From: Sphingobacteriales bacterium
Lineage (GTDB): Bacteria > Bacteroidota > Bacteroidia > Sphingobacteriales > Sphingobacteriaceae
Direction of reading: 5' to 3'
DNA length: 64,000 bases
NCBI GenBank assembly: GCA_025353765.1
Contig: JANXOD010000016.1
Location: 248,001-312,000, forward strand
Below, piece by piece: positions 14,515 through 22,690 of this stretch. A program made the position numbers and the translations under genes. The first letter of the stretch is position 1; the number at the start of each line of letters is the position of its first letter. The notes below the pieces were generated by a model. It saw nothing but the letters and a program-made list of their open reading frames with translations, was not told where the DNA came from and made no database searches.

Positions 14515-15365
14515 TATAATCTATATTTAGGTTTAATCACTTCATTTGCAATATTCAATGCTGAACGATTATTTGTTGCCATCATAAAATGATACATTAT
14601 TGAATTTGTACTATTTCGCATTACGAAAGGCTCTGAAACAAATTTAAAAACATTCCCTAACCTCTTCTTATATAAATCCCCCGCTTTAGTTATAGTCCTT
14701 TTTTCTTTATTAACAGTTATTTCTTCACCAAATAAAGTATTAATAACTTGAGTTTTATAAAAATGATCTTTAATTTCCTGTCTTGGTAAACCTAAAAAAG
14801 TTTCCAGTTTTGTTAACCATGAGTCAGATATATCACCATTTTTCTTTAATAACCTATTAACCCCTAAACCTGTAGGAACTAAAATCCATAAATCAATTCC
14901 TAAATTCTTTAAAGCCGAAATTGATTCCCAATTAACAGACATGCCATATGGATCTACAAAAGCCAAAGTCCGAAATTTATTGTTCTCTTTCAAAAAATTA
15001 GCCATGTCTATCAATTTGGTATTACAATCAGCTTGAACAATATGCGCATTTTGGATAACATGTGCATTTTTTCCTAAATAGTTAGATTGGATATTAGCTT
15101 CCAATGCGGCCTTAATTTTCTCATCTTTTTCTACAAAATAATATTTATCAAAAGGTTTTGGATCTTGAATTTCCAATATACGTAATGAAGTGCCTTTAAC
15201 AACTTCTTCACCTTCATCGACTTCAATTAATCCCGAACCAGCAAAGCCATCAAAGTATAAAGTCTTTGCCCAAGGTTGCTTGTTCATAATAATTAAGTAT
15301 GCCTTAGCATACTCAACTATTATTTCCATTTTTGCTTCTGTCCAATTGCCCCCAAACTGATTCAT
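14514..15365 (-). CDS. tcmP: Three-Cys-motif partner protein TcmP
   Basis: 283 aa. The start of the protein (MNQFGGNWTEAKMEIIVEY) and YFDGFAGSG (Asp39) are hallmarks of the TcmP family. The fold looks like a Rossmann methyltransferase: motif I at 38-45, acidic YYFVEKDE at the end of strand 2, then QADCN, and FVDPYG (Asp138-Gly141) where methyltransferases have a catalytic DPPY-like loop. By name and genomics the family accompanies Gp37-like three-Cys proteins, and here too the pair overlaps by 1 nt. Biochemical role unknown; modification of a nucleic acid or small molecule is inference. Confidence 0.85.
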   Translation of the reverse strand: MNQFGGNWTEAKMEIIVEYAKAYLIIMNKQPWAKTLYFDGFAGSGLIEVDEGEEVVKGTSLRILEIQDPKPFDKYYFVEKDEKIKAALEANIQSNYLGKNAHVIQNAHIVQADCNTKLIDMANFLKENNKFRTLAFVDPYGMSVNWESISALKNLGIDLWILVPTGLGVNRLLKKNGDISDSWLTKLETFLGLPRQEIKDHFYKTQVINTLFGEEITVNKEKRTITKAGDLYKKRLGNVFKFVSEPFVMRNSTNSIMYHFMMATNNRSALNIANEVIKPKYRL

Positions 15366-15430
15366 AAACGAAATTACTAAAAAAATTAGTATTCAGATTA
15401 AAATTATGTTTAATATTCTTATCTATCTCT

Positions 15431-15470
15431 CCCCACCTACGCAAGTATCTCGTGCTGGCGTGTGCTTAGC
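15431..15470. repeat. REP-like sequence upstream of tcmP
   Basis: CGCAAGTATCTCGTGCTGG followed by CGTGTGCTTAGC can fold on itself, and its TGCTGGCGTGTGCTT resembles TGCTGGTGCGAGCTT at 13502-13516. Together with the palindrome and transposase fragment on the other side it brackets the TcmP-Gp37 pair. Nothing else is seen in 15366-15643. Confidence 0.4.
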
Positions 15471-15643
15471 CTATTTACTCTTTTTATTCTATTGCAATAC
15501 TCCATTTATATGAGTTACCCAGCTTAATTCATTCCGCTAAATATACCGCATCTGTAACAACAATTTTACAAAGTTTTCAACATATGAATTTTATTTGCGG
15601 ACAAATATTAACTTTAAAAAATTATTAATTAAAATAAATACCT

Positions 15644-16108
15644 ATGAGTTATCAAAACATTTCCATTGATTTAACACAGGCTGATGTAGATGCCGTGAAA
15701 ACAGCTATTAACACTATTAATAGCAAACTGCCTTTCTTAATCACTATTGACGGGCAGGAGCGTCTGGAATTGGTAAAACTTGGCGCAAAAAGCGTAGATT
15801 TTGTACAGGATGCCAGTGCAGCTGTAGACAATTTCCCCGCTATTATGCCCCCATCATTTGACGTTGCCGAATATGGCAAAGACAGTTCATTGTTTAAATC
15901 GCTTAGCGAAATTAAGCTGCTGCTTGATTCATTAAGTGAAAAAGTAACCAATACGTATATGGCTGTAGGCAGCGAAGCCATGGTTGCTTCCTTAGAAGTG
16001 TATGCTTATGTACAAACTGCTGCTCCACGCACCCCGGGTTTGCAATCGGTTGCCGAAAAACTGAAGGAGCGGTTTAAAAAGACTAAAAAGCTAAAAGCAA
16101 CCTCTTAA
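15644..16108 (+). CDS. Conserved-looking helical cytosolic protein, function unknown
   Basis: 154 aa, no signal peptide or membrane segment. The sequence is helix-rich with Ala, Leu, Lys and Glu, begins MSYQNISIDLTQADVDAVKTA, has a central LPFLITIDGQERLELVKLG and a basic tail (LKERFKKTKKLKATS). Composition and regular frame use look like a real, well-expressed protein. Family not recognised. It stands alone, followed by a strong terminator and then the 21-bp repeat array A. A basic tail could mean nucleic acid or envelope contact, but this is only a hint. Confidence 0.7.
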   Translation: MSYQNISIDLTQADVDAVKTAINTINSKLPFLITIDGQERLELVKLGAKSVDFVQDASAAVDNFPAIMPPSFDVAEYGKDSSLFKSLSEIKLLLDSLSEKVTNTYMAVGSEAMVASLEVYAYVQTAAPRTPGLQSVAEKLKERFKKTKKLKATS

Positions 16109-16141
16109 ACAGAGGAAATATTAAACTGCCCGATTTTCGGG

Positions 16142-16173
16142 AAAAGCTCCGGTCAATAGCCGGAGCTTTTTTT
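16142..16173 (+). terminator. Strong rho-independent terminator
   Basis: AAAAGCTCCGG (16142-16152) pairs perfectly with CCGGAGCTTTT (16160-16170) and continues into T's. It ends the single-gene unit 15644-16108. Confidence 0.9.
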
Positions 16174-16179
16174 ATGACG

Positions 16180-16410
16180 AGTTGACAGTTTTACTGTCAA
16201 GCGAATATGTAAAAGATGCAAGCTTGATACTTTTAGATGCAAGCGAGTAACAAAAAGATACAACGTTGATACTAAAAGATGCAAACGAATAACAAAAAGA
16301 TGCAACGTTGATACTAAAAGATGCAAGCGAATATAAAAAAGATACAACGCTGATACTAAAACTGTCAAGCGAATATGAAAAAGACTCAGCGTTAATACTA
16401 AAAGATGCAA
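16180..16410. repeat. Degenerate 21-bp tandem repeat, array A (11 units)
   Basis: Eleven consecutive units of exactly 21 bp with no spacers, alternating in two types so that a 42-bp super-unit is visible (GATGCAAGCGAATAACAAAA and GATGCAACGTTGATACTAAA types, plus strand). On the minus strand one frame is open through all units as a heptad series, for example LHLLVST-LHLFVIR, starting from a TTG. It is hydrophobic and has no plausible gene start, so it is annotated as a repeat. Related 21-bp arrays lie at 42344-42448 and 54377-54607. The remaining 16411-16519 shows nothing. Confidence 0.85.
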
Positions 16411-16519
16411 CCTTGCCTTGAAATAATAAAGCAGATATCTTATCCCTGGAAAAAATAGTTTAACAACTCAAAACCCAAACTGTCATATTAAGAACTACAT
16501 TATTAAAGCTCAAGAGTAG

Positions 16520-17086
16520 CTAGCGGGCTATACAACCTTCTACATGATCATTGACCATTCCGGTTGCCTGCATATGGGCATAGCAAATGGTTGTTCCAAA
16601 AAATTTAAAGCCGCGTTTTTTCATGTCTTTAGCTATCGCATCCGAAAGTTCGGTACGTGCCGGAGCTTCTCTATGGTCCTTCAAATAATTGTGAACAGGT
16701 TTTTTATCGGGCAGAAAACCCCATATATAATTGGAGAAGCTTCCAAACTCTTTTTGAATACCCAGAAATAATTTAGCATTGCTTATTGTAGCTTTTATCT
16801 TAAGCCTGTTGCGGATGATACCTGCATCCTGCAGCAATCTCTCTACATCAGCATCTGTAAAAGCGGCTACTTTATCCGCATCAAAATCGGAAAAGGCTTT
16901 ACGGTAATTTTCACGCTTACGCAAAATAGTAATCCAGCTTAATCCGGCCTGGGCACTTTCTAAAACCAGGAACTCAAATAAAGTTTTATCATCATAAACG
17001 GGTTTACCCCATTCTTCATCGTGGTATTTTACATACAAAGGATCTGTACCACACCAGGCGCATCTTTTTAGATTTTGAGTTTCCAT
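16520..17086 (-). CDS. tag: DNA-3-methyladenine glycosylase I
   Basis: 188 aa, normal Tag length. The enzyme cuts 3-methyladenine from alkylated DNA. The N-terminal RCAWCG and C-terminal YAHMQATGMVNDHVEGC supply the Cys/His ligands of the Tag zinc site. The conserved DPLYVKYHDEEWGKP and LESAQAGLSWITIL core and GIIRNRLKI are present. Its ATG overlaps the stop of the AhpD-like gene by 1 nt, so it is the last gene of a run trmB, alkyltransferase-like, AhpD-like, tag, with two DNA-alkylation functions together. Confidence 0.93.
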   Translation of the reverse strand: METQNLKRCAWCGTDPLYVKYHDEEWGKPVYDDKTLFEFLVLESAQAGLSWITILRKRENYRKAFSDFDADKVAAFTDADVERLLQDAGIIRNRLKIKATISNAKLFLGIQKEFGSFSNYIWGFLPDKKPVHNYLKDHREAPARTELSDAIAKDMKKRGFKFFGTTICYAHMQATGMVNDHVEGCIAR

Positions 17087-17436
17087 TATAATTTAGTGTT
17101 TGAAAGTTCATCCCAATATTCAACTGCTCTTCTGTAATGCGGAATAACGATTGATCCGCCAACCAGGTTAGCAATCATAAAAATTTCATTCATTTCTTCG
17201 GTATTCACACCTGCTTCATGGCATTTACCCAGATGGTATTTGATGCAATCATCGCAACGCAAAACCATAGAGGCTACCAGGCCAAGCATTTCTTTCGTTT
17301 TTACATTTAAAGCACCATCCGCATAGGTTGTGGTATCTAAAGCAAAAAAACGTTTAATATTGGTGTTTGCGCTTTCCATGATACGGTCGTTCATTTTACT
17401 GCGGTAACTATTAAATTCTTCGATTAATTTTCCCAT
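17086..17436 (-). CDS. Carboxymuconolactone decarboxylase/AhpD-like protein
   Basis: 116 aa all-helical protein of the CMD/AhpD superfamily. The redox motif Cys61-x2-Cys64-x3-His68 (RCDDCIKYHLGKC) is complete, as in AhpD-type disulfide reductases and many stress-associated proteins. It probably acts as a cytosolic peroxidase-linked redox protein; the substrate is not evident. It sits between the alkyltransferase-like gene (66 bp upstream) and tag (1-nt overlap), hinting at a common stress response, although the gap upstream may hold its own promoter. Confidence 0.85.
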   Translation of the reverse strand: MGKLIEEFNSYRSKMNDRIMESANTNIKRFFALDTTTYADGALNVKTKEMLGLVASMVLRCDDCIKYHLGKCHEAGVNTEEMNEIFMIANLVGGSIVIPHYRRAVEYWDELSNTKL

Positions 17437-17446
17437 GATCTATATT

Positions 17447-17484
17447 TGAATGAATGATTGATTGAATGAATGATTGAGTGAATA
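17447..17484. repeat. Short TGAATGAT simple repeat
   Basis: Alternating TGAATGAATGATTGAT units fill the gap between the alkyltransferase-like and AhpD-like genes. Non-coding. Such short repeats can vary in length. Confidence 0.7.
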
Positions 17485-17502
17485 ATTATTATTTGATTCT
17501 GC

Positions 17503-17838
17503 TTATAGTTCTAATTCTATGCTTGGATTCCAAAAAAGAGTTTTAAAAGCTACCACTTTATCATTCTCCACTTTAATCCCTTCGTTTTCTAATAACTGCT
17601 GCATTAAATCCGGCGAACCGAAATGGAATTTCCCGGTAAGTAAACCATTTCTGTTTACCACACGTTGTGCCGGAACAGGCGGGGAAGCAGTATGTGCTGC
17701 GTTCATGGCATAACCCACCATTCGGGATGAACCTTTTGTGCCCAGATATGCGGCAATCGCTCCGTATGATGTTACCCGTCCTTTAGGTATCAAACGCACC
17801 ACCTGGTAAACCTGGTCATAAAATGTGGCTGCTTCCAT
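17503..17838 (-). CDS. Alkyltransferase-like protein (ATL), no active-site Cys
   Basis: 111 aa, matching the C-terminal domain of O6-alkylguanine-DNA alkyltransferase. The helix-turn-helix part (IPKGRVTSYGAIAAYLG) and SSRMVGYAMNA arginine-finger region are present, but the PCHRV motif reads PAQRV (Ala57 replaces the alkyl-accepting Cys). ATL proteins bind alkylated guanine and hand it to nucleotide excision repair instead of repairing it directly. It overlaps trmB by 1 nt and shares a gene run with tag. Confidence in the class is high. Confidence 0.9.
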   Translation of the reverse strand: MEAATFYDQVYQVVRLIPKGRVTSYGAIAAYLGTKGSSRMVGYAMNAAHTASPPVPAQRVVNRNGLLTGKFHFGSPDLMQQLLENEGIKVENDKVVAFKTLFWNPSIELEL

Positions 17839-18488
17839 CAGTGAAAACTAAATTTTAGATAATTGATATTTTTATCATGAGCAAGATACTTTTTCTCATA
17901 GTAAGTTTTAATGGAAAGTACCTCATCGGCAAAATCAGAACGGTAAAGGTCTTCGGTTTTGATATGAAGCTTTAATTTCAGTTCATCAATTTTTTCATGT
18001 GTGTAGGAATGTAAGTCATCATTATCTGTTTTTAAATGCATCATCCCGCTTTGCTGAAGAATTACTTTATACATATCCAGAAATCTTGGAGAAGTTAAGC
18101 GTTTTTTTTCACGACTTATTTGCGGTTGAGGATCCGGAAAAGTGATCCATATTTCTGCTATTTCCTGATCTGCAAAATAATCCAGAATACTTTCAATTTG
18201 TATCCGCAGAAAAGCCACATTGGGTATGTTTTCCTCTATAGCAGTTTTTGCTCCCCGCCAAATCCGGTTTCCTTTGTAATCAATACCAATAAAATTCTTT
18301 TCGGGATAAAGCTGGGCAAGGTTTACTGTGTATTCACCCTTGCCACAAGCCAACTCCAGTATTAAAGGATAATTGTTTTGAAAATGTTTTTTAGTCCAGC
18401 TACCTTTTAACGCTTTACCTTCATCTAATTCAAATACGTTATCAAACGCCTTTATTTCTGCAAACCGGCGTAGTTTATCTTTCCCCAT
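17838..18488 (-). CDS. trmB: tRNA (guanine-N7)-methyltransferase
   Basis: 216 aa. SAM-dependent enzyme that makes m7G46 in tRNA variable loops. SAM motif I is ELACGKGEYTVNLA, the acidic motif II is FIGIDYKGNRIWRG, and the family signature is WITFPDPQPQ followed by KKRLTSPRFL. Length is normal for the Bacteroidota form. First gene of the run that continues into the ATL gene through a 1-nt overlap. It is divergent from the fucose synthase gene with 58 bp between. Confidence 0.93.
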   Translation of the reverse strand: MGKDKLRRFAEIKAFDNVFELDEGKALKGSWTKKHFQNNYPLILELACGKGEYTVNLAQLYPEKNFIGIDYKGNRIWRGAKTAIEENIPNVAFLRIQIESILDYFADQEIAEIWITFPDPQPQISREKKRLTSPRFLDMYKVILQQSGMMHLKTDNDDLHSYTHEKIDELKLKLHIKTEDLYRSDFADEVLSIKTYYEKKYLAHDKNINYLKFSFH

Positions 18489-18546
18489 GTTGTAATCTTA
18501 ATGGCTGCAAAAATAGTTTTATCTTTGCTTCCACAAGTTAAAGGTA

Positions 18547-19473
18547 TTGGAAAAAAACGCTAAAATATATATTGCCGGCCATCGGGGCATGGTAGGCTCG
18601 GCCATCATGAGAAAGTTGAAGAATGAGGGTTATACAAACCTGCTAACCCGTACTTCTGCCGAACTTGATCTAAGAAACCAGCAAGCCGTAACTGATTTTT
18701 TTAAAGAAGAGAAACCCGAATATGTTTTTTTAGCCGCTGCGAAAGTGGGGGGAATTATAGCTAATAATACCTATCGGGCAGATTTTTTGTACGAGAATTT
18801 ACAAATCCAAAATAATGTCATTCATAATTCTTACTTATCAGGAGTAAAGAAATTAATGTTTTTAGGATCAAGCTGTATATATCCTAAACTGGCCCCGCAA
18901 CCACTTAAAGAAGAGTACTTACTTACCGGTTTATTGGAAGAAACGAATGAGCCTTATGCCATTGCTAAAATTGCAGGTATTAAACTATGTGATGCTTATC
19001 GTGATCAGTATGGCTGCAATTTTATTTCGGTAATGCCCACCAATTTGTATGGCTATAATGATAATTACGATCTTCAAAATTCACACGTTTTACCAGCTCT
19101 TATTCGCAAATTTCATGAAGCCAAATTAAACCAAGCCGAAAATGTAACGATATGGGGAACGGGAAGTCCGAAGCGTGAGTTTTTATTTGCTGATGATTTA
19201 GCAAACGCCTGTTTTTTTCTAATGGAAAATTATAATGAGCCTAACCTGATTAATATAGGAACAGGTGAAGATATTACTATCAAAGACCTGGCTTTATTAA
19301 TTAAAGGCATTATTGGTTTTGAAGGTGATTTAGTTTTCGACAGTACAAAACCAGATGGTACACCACGCAAATTAATGGACGTTTCAAAACTTCATTCCCT
19401 GGGTTGGAGGCATCAAATAGAATTGCAAGATGGTATTCAACTGGCTTATAAAGATTTTTTGAAAAATATATAG
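18547..19473 (+). CDS. fcl: GDP-L-fucose synthase
   Basis: 308 aa short-chain dehydrogenase. It converts GDP-4-keto-6-deoxymannose to GDP-L-fucose for surface polysaccharides. NADP-binding GHRGMVGSA is at residues 11-19, the catalytic Ser in GSSCIYP and Tyr-x3-Lys in EPYAIAK, and the substrate loop [11 protein letters not shown]. The start is a TTG at 18547: the first ATG in frame would cut into the NADP motif, so a non-ATG start is well supported. Its usual partner gmd is not adjacent. Confidence 0.93.
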   Translation: MEKNAKIYIAGHRGMVGSAIMRKLKNEGYTNLLTRTSAELDLRNQQAVTDFFKEEKPEYVFLAAAKVGGIIANNTYRADFLYENLQIQNNVIHNSYLSGVKKLMFLGSSCIYPKLAPQPLKEEYLLTGLLEETNEPYAIAKIAGIKLCDAYRDQYGCNFISVMPTNLYGYNDNYDLQNSHVLPALIRKFHEAKLNQAENVTIWGTGSPKREFLFADDLANACFFLMENYNEPNLINIGTGEDITIKDLALLIKGIIGFEGDLVFDSTKPDGTPRKLMDVSKLHSLGWRHQIELQDGIQLAYKDFLKNI

Positions 19474-19619
19474 ACTTGGAACCTAAATCCTATTAGCTCA
19501 TAAGCAATAGACAAACCCTCCATTTTATGATTTCCGACCTTGTTTGTTGCGTTTAACACAGGCAACGCTCCATCAGTAACCTTCAAAGCAGCAAACTCAG
19601 TCGCGGGGTTTTTATTCAT
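19446..19619 (-). CDS. Possible 57-aa ORF or dispersed-repeat remnant
   Basis: A clean 57-codon frame reads [17 protein letters not shown], then [15 protein letters not shown] and [16 protein letters not shown]. Its 3' end overlaps the end of the fucose synthase gene tail to tail. It has no export signal. The sequence has a protein-like composition but the stretch resembles intergenic repeat sequences of this phylum more than a known family; I cannot name it. The rest of the 19474-19802 gap contains only the hairpin at 19669-19700. Confidence 0.3.
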   Translation of the reverse strand: MNKNPATEFAALKVTDGALPVLNATNKVGNHKMEGLSIAYELIGFRFQVYIFFKKSL

Positions 19620-19668
19620 TAGTGTTTATATTCTATATGGTATTCATGGTCTCCCTTTGGTCGGCATG

Positions 19669-19700
19669 CATACTTTTTTCACCTGTAGAAAAAAAGTATG
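19669..19700. repeat. Stem-loop with 12-bp arms
   Basis: CATACTTTTTTC (19669-19680), 7-nt loop, GAAAAAAAGTATG (19688-19700). The arms pair almost perfectly. It lies between the convergent fucose synthase and beta-CASP genes; it could be a bidirectional terminator or part of a dispersed element. Confidence 0.5.
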
Positions 19701-19802
19701 ATCCGCGATAGCGACTAACGTACATAAAGCCCAATGCTTTTATTTTCTTTTAACCTCCAGACTGATCATCACCTTGACTATTTAAAATACGTGTTTGCCC
19801 AA

Positions 19803-21203
19803 CTAAAGCTCAACTTCCCGATGCCTCTCCGGTATTTCTACCCGTTGAAATCCTTTGGCTAAAATCTTTTCACGAAAGTGTTGCTGAACATCATATTCCC
19901 CATGTACCAGAAACACTGTTTTAACCAAAGCAGGATCCTGGCAGGAAATAAAATGCAACAAATCTTCATAATCACCATGTGCACTCATCGATTTTATAGA
20001 ACGTACTTCTGCTTTAACGCCATACTCATCACCAAATATGGATACTATCGGTTTCCCGGCGAGCAATCGTCCGCCTAAAGAATTGGGTTCACAATAACCA
20101 ACCATTAGAATGGTATTCTTTTCATTGCCAATATTGTTTTTGATATGATGTTTTACTCTTCCGGCTTCGGCCATGCCGGATGAAGATATAATTACACAGG
20201 GACGAGGATCAGTATTTAATGCTTTTGATTCTTCTGTAGTTTCAATAAACCTCAATCCCTTAAACTTAAAAATGTCACTATCCTGTTTTAAAACATCTTT
20301 AACATCCTTATTAAATAGATCTGTATGATCTTCTAAAACCTGGGTAGCTTTTAAAGATAAAGGACTATCCACATAATATGGAACATCAGGCAGTTTCCCC
20401 TTTAATTCCAAACTATTTAATGCATATAATATTTCCTGGGTTCGGCCTACGCTAAAAGCAGGAATGATCAATTTCCCGCCTTTTAAAATGCAGGTTTGGT
20501 GTATTACTTCCAATAATTGTCCTTGTGTGGGCTCCAAATCTTTATGAAGAGAATCTCCATAAGTAGATTCTAATAAAATATAATCGGCCTGAGGGAATGT
20601 TTGCGGCGATTTTAAAAGCAGGTCGCTATAACGGCCAACATCACCGCTAAAGGTAATTTGAGTTAATTTTCCTTCTTCTAATATGGATAAATGAACAGCG
20701 GCGCTTCCAATAATATGGCCGGCATCTGTAAAACGTATCGTTATTCGGGGATCAATTTCACGTTCCTCATTGTATTCCATAATCTTAAATAAACGTAAAG
20801 CTTCAATGACATCATCATCTGTATAAAGCGGATGTACCAATGGCAACCCTTTTTGTTTGCGGTGCTTATTACTATACTCCGCATCCTGTGTTTGAATTTT
20901 TGCCGAATCCATCAGGAGAATTCTTGCCAGATCCATTGTTGCGGCCGTACAGAATATTTCTCCTTTAAATCCTTTAGCAACCAAACGTGGAATTAAGCCG
21001 CAATGATCAATATGTGCATGGGATAAAAGAAGATAATTTACCTTACGGGGATCAAAGCCAAAATCTTCGTTCATACTCTCTGTTTCCTCGCCCATACCTT
21101 GAAACATGCCACAGTCTAATAATACCTTGATTCCGTTATTTAAGGTAATTAGGTGTTTGCTGCCGGTAACATTGCGGGCGGCTCCGTGGAAAGCGATTTT
21201 CAT
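19803..21203 (-). CDS. Beta-CASP metallo-beta-lactamase-fold nuclease
   Basis: 466 aa of the CPSF73/RNase J-like beta-CASP group. Metal ligands: LSHAHIDHCG (HxHxDH), DAGHIIGSA, GDVGR, and the C-terminal SAHGD and VHGE. Between them is the beta-CASP insertion (PAFSVGRTQEILY, IISSSGMAEAGRVKHH). Such proteins process RNA, or sometimes DNA, by hydrolysis in the cytosol. Bacterial members of this length are mostly uncharacterised mRNA-processing exonucleases. It is a single gene with promoter region upstream (21204-21405) shared with a divergent TonB-like gene. Confidence 0.9.
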   Translation of the reverse strand: MKIAFHGAARNVTGSKHLITLNNGIKVLLDCGMFQGMGEETESMNEDFGFDPRKVNYLLLSHAHIDHCGLIPRLVAKGFKGEIFCTAATMDLARILLMDSAKIQTQDAEYSNKHRKQKGLPLVHPLYTDDDVIEALRLFKIMEYNEEREIDPRITIRFTDAGHIIGSAAVHLSILEEGKLTQITFSGDVGRYSDLLLKSPQTFPQADYILLESTYGDSLHKDLEPTQGQLLEVIHQTCILKGGKLIIPAFSVGRTQEILYALNSLELKGKLPDVPYYVDSPLSLKATQVLEDHTDLFNKDVKDVLKQDSDIFKFKGLRFIETTEESKALNTDPRPCVIISSSGMAEAGRVKHHIKNNIGNEKNTILMVGYCEPNSLGGRLLAGKPIVSIFGDEYGVKAEVRSIKSMSAHGDYEDLLHFISCQDPALVKTVFLVHGEYDVQQHFREKILAKGFQRVEIPERHREVEL

Positions 21204-21405
21204 AAATTGCCAATAAGTTAAAGGAACAAGATAGGAGTTAATTTCGAATCAATGGGAGAAATCCTTAGGCAGATGGTACCGCAAACTTTGATATATAGGT
21301 AATGCAATAAAATGGTATTTTAACGTTTGGAATAATATTATCTCCATTGAGAATTATCATTATTAAATTAAAACTAATATATTTGAGTGTTACAATAATT
21401 GCAGT

Positions 21406-21786
21406 GTGAAAAGAGTAGTTTTAATATTAATTATTGCATTTTTAGCCTTTATCTCTGTAAAAGCACAGAACAAGGAAAAACCCGCTGATTTTTCATCTGT
21501 GGAGATCCTTCCTCAGTTTCCCGGAGGGCAGAGTAACTTTACAAAATACATATATAGTAGCCTAAAATATCCAACCGATGCCCGTAAAATTAAAGGTAAG
21601 GTTATTGTCAGTTTTATAGTTGAAAAGGATGGAAGTCTGTCTAATATTAGGGTTTTAAAAGGATTAGGGGGAACCTATGATAAAGAAGCTGTTCGCATTA
21701 TAAAAGAATCTCCAATTTGGCAACCGGCTATTCAAGGCGATAAAGCGGTACGGTTTGCCTATACGGCACCCATAAACTTTCAGTAA
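21406..21786 (+). CDS. Secreted TonB C-terminal domain protein
   Basis: 126 aa with a GTG start and signal peptide (KRVVLILIIAFLAFISVKAQ). The rest is one TonB C-terminal domain (LPQFPGGQSNFTKYI, KGKVIVSFIVEKDGSLSNIRV, DKEAVRIIKESPIWQPA). Full TonB carries an inner-membrane anchor and a proline-rich spacer; both are missing, as in many small Bacteroidota paralogs. It may bind TonB boxes in the periplasm without energising them. It stands alone, divergent from the beta-CASP gene and convergent with the sdh operon. Confidence 0.85.
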   Translation: MKRVVLILIIAFLAFISVKAQNKEKPADFSSVEILPQFPGGQSNFTKYIYSSLKYPTDARKIKGKVIVSFIVEKDGSLSNIRVLKGLGGTYDKEAVRIIKESPIWQPAIQGDKAVRFAYTAPINFQ

Positions 21787-21859
21787 ATAAACTTTTTAAA
21801 CTTATATTGGCATATACAGATTGCATATACACTGCCTTTCGAAATTCCGGACTACTACA

Positions 21860-22633
21860 TTAATGAATTTCTTCTTCTTTAAATAGTTTTGCAGTAAAAT
21901 ATTCCCGGTTCATGCGGGCAATATTGGTAAGAGAAATTTCCTTGGGGCACTCTGCTTCGCAGGCACCGGTATTGGTACAATTTCCAAAACCTTCAGCATC
22001 CATTTGAGCTACCATGGCCTGTACACGGCGGTAACGCTCTGGTTGGCCTTGCGGTAATAAAGCTAACTGTGATACTTTAGCAGAAACAAATAACATAGCT
22101 GATGCATTTTTACAGGCTGCCACACAGGCACCGCATTGAATACAGGTAGCCGAATTAAATGCTTCATCAGAAATAACTTTAGGGACAGGTATGGTATTGG
22201 CATCCGGTACACCGCCTGTGTTTATAGATACATAACCACCGGCTTGTTGTATGCGGTCAAGGGCGGAACGGTTAGTAGATAAATCCTTTATTACCGGGAA
22301 AGATGCAGCACGAAATGGTTCAATTACAATCGTTTCGCCATCATAAAAACTACGCATGTGTAATTGGCAGGTTGCAATTCCCTGCTTTGGTCCATGGGCT
22401 CTGCCATTAATATATAATGCACATGATCCACAAATTCCTTCACGGCAATCATGGTCAAAACCGATTGGTTCATCTCCACTTTTAACCAGATCTTCATTCA
22501 CTACGTCAAGCATCTCCAGAAAAGACATATCCGGAGAAACGTGATCGGCCTTGTAGGTAACAAACTTACCTTTTGTATCTGTATTCTGCTGACGCCAAAC
22601 TTTTAGCGTTAAATTCATTGTATTATTTTCCAT
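21860..22633 (-). CDS. sdhB: Succinate dehydrogenase/fumarate reductase iron-sulfur subunit
   Basis: 257 aa. N-terminal [2Fe-2S] ferredoxin domain with [17 protein letters not shown]-terminal cluster motifs [12 protein letters not shown] and [13 protein letters not shown] for the [4Fe-4S] and [3Fe-4S] centres. It passes electrons from the flavoprotein to the quinone site. Last gene of the operon sdhC-sdhA-orf-sdhB; 57 bp separate it from the unusual secreted ORF upstream. Complex II of the TCA cycle and respiratory chain. Confidence 0.95.
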   Translation of the reverse strand: MENNTMNLTLKVWRQQNTDTKGKFVTYKADHVSPDMSFLEMLDVVNEDLVKSGDEPIGFDHDCREGICGSCALYINGRAHGPKQGIATCQLHMRSFYDGETIVIEPFRAASFPVIKDLSTNRSALDRIQQAGGYVSINTGGVPDANTIPVPKVISDEAFNSATCIQCGACVAACKNASAMLFVSAKVSQLALLPQGQPERYRRVQAMVAQMDAEGFGNCTNTGACEAECPKEISLTNIARMNREYFTAKLFKEEEIH

Positions 22634-22690
22634 GACCTATCAATCAGCGGGTTTCATCGTAAAAATCTTTTATTTATTTAGAGCTGCTAT

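Noticed and set aside
16153-16410. 85-codon frame on the minus strand over the 21-bp array A
   Set aside because: It begins at TTG without a recognisable start region, is entirely made of the repeat, and arrays B and C lack such a complete frame. It is kept as a repeat, though translation cannot be excluded.
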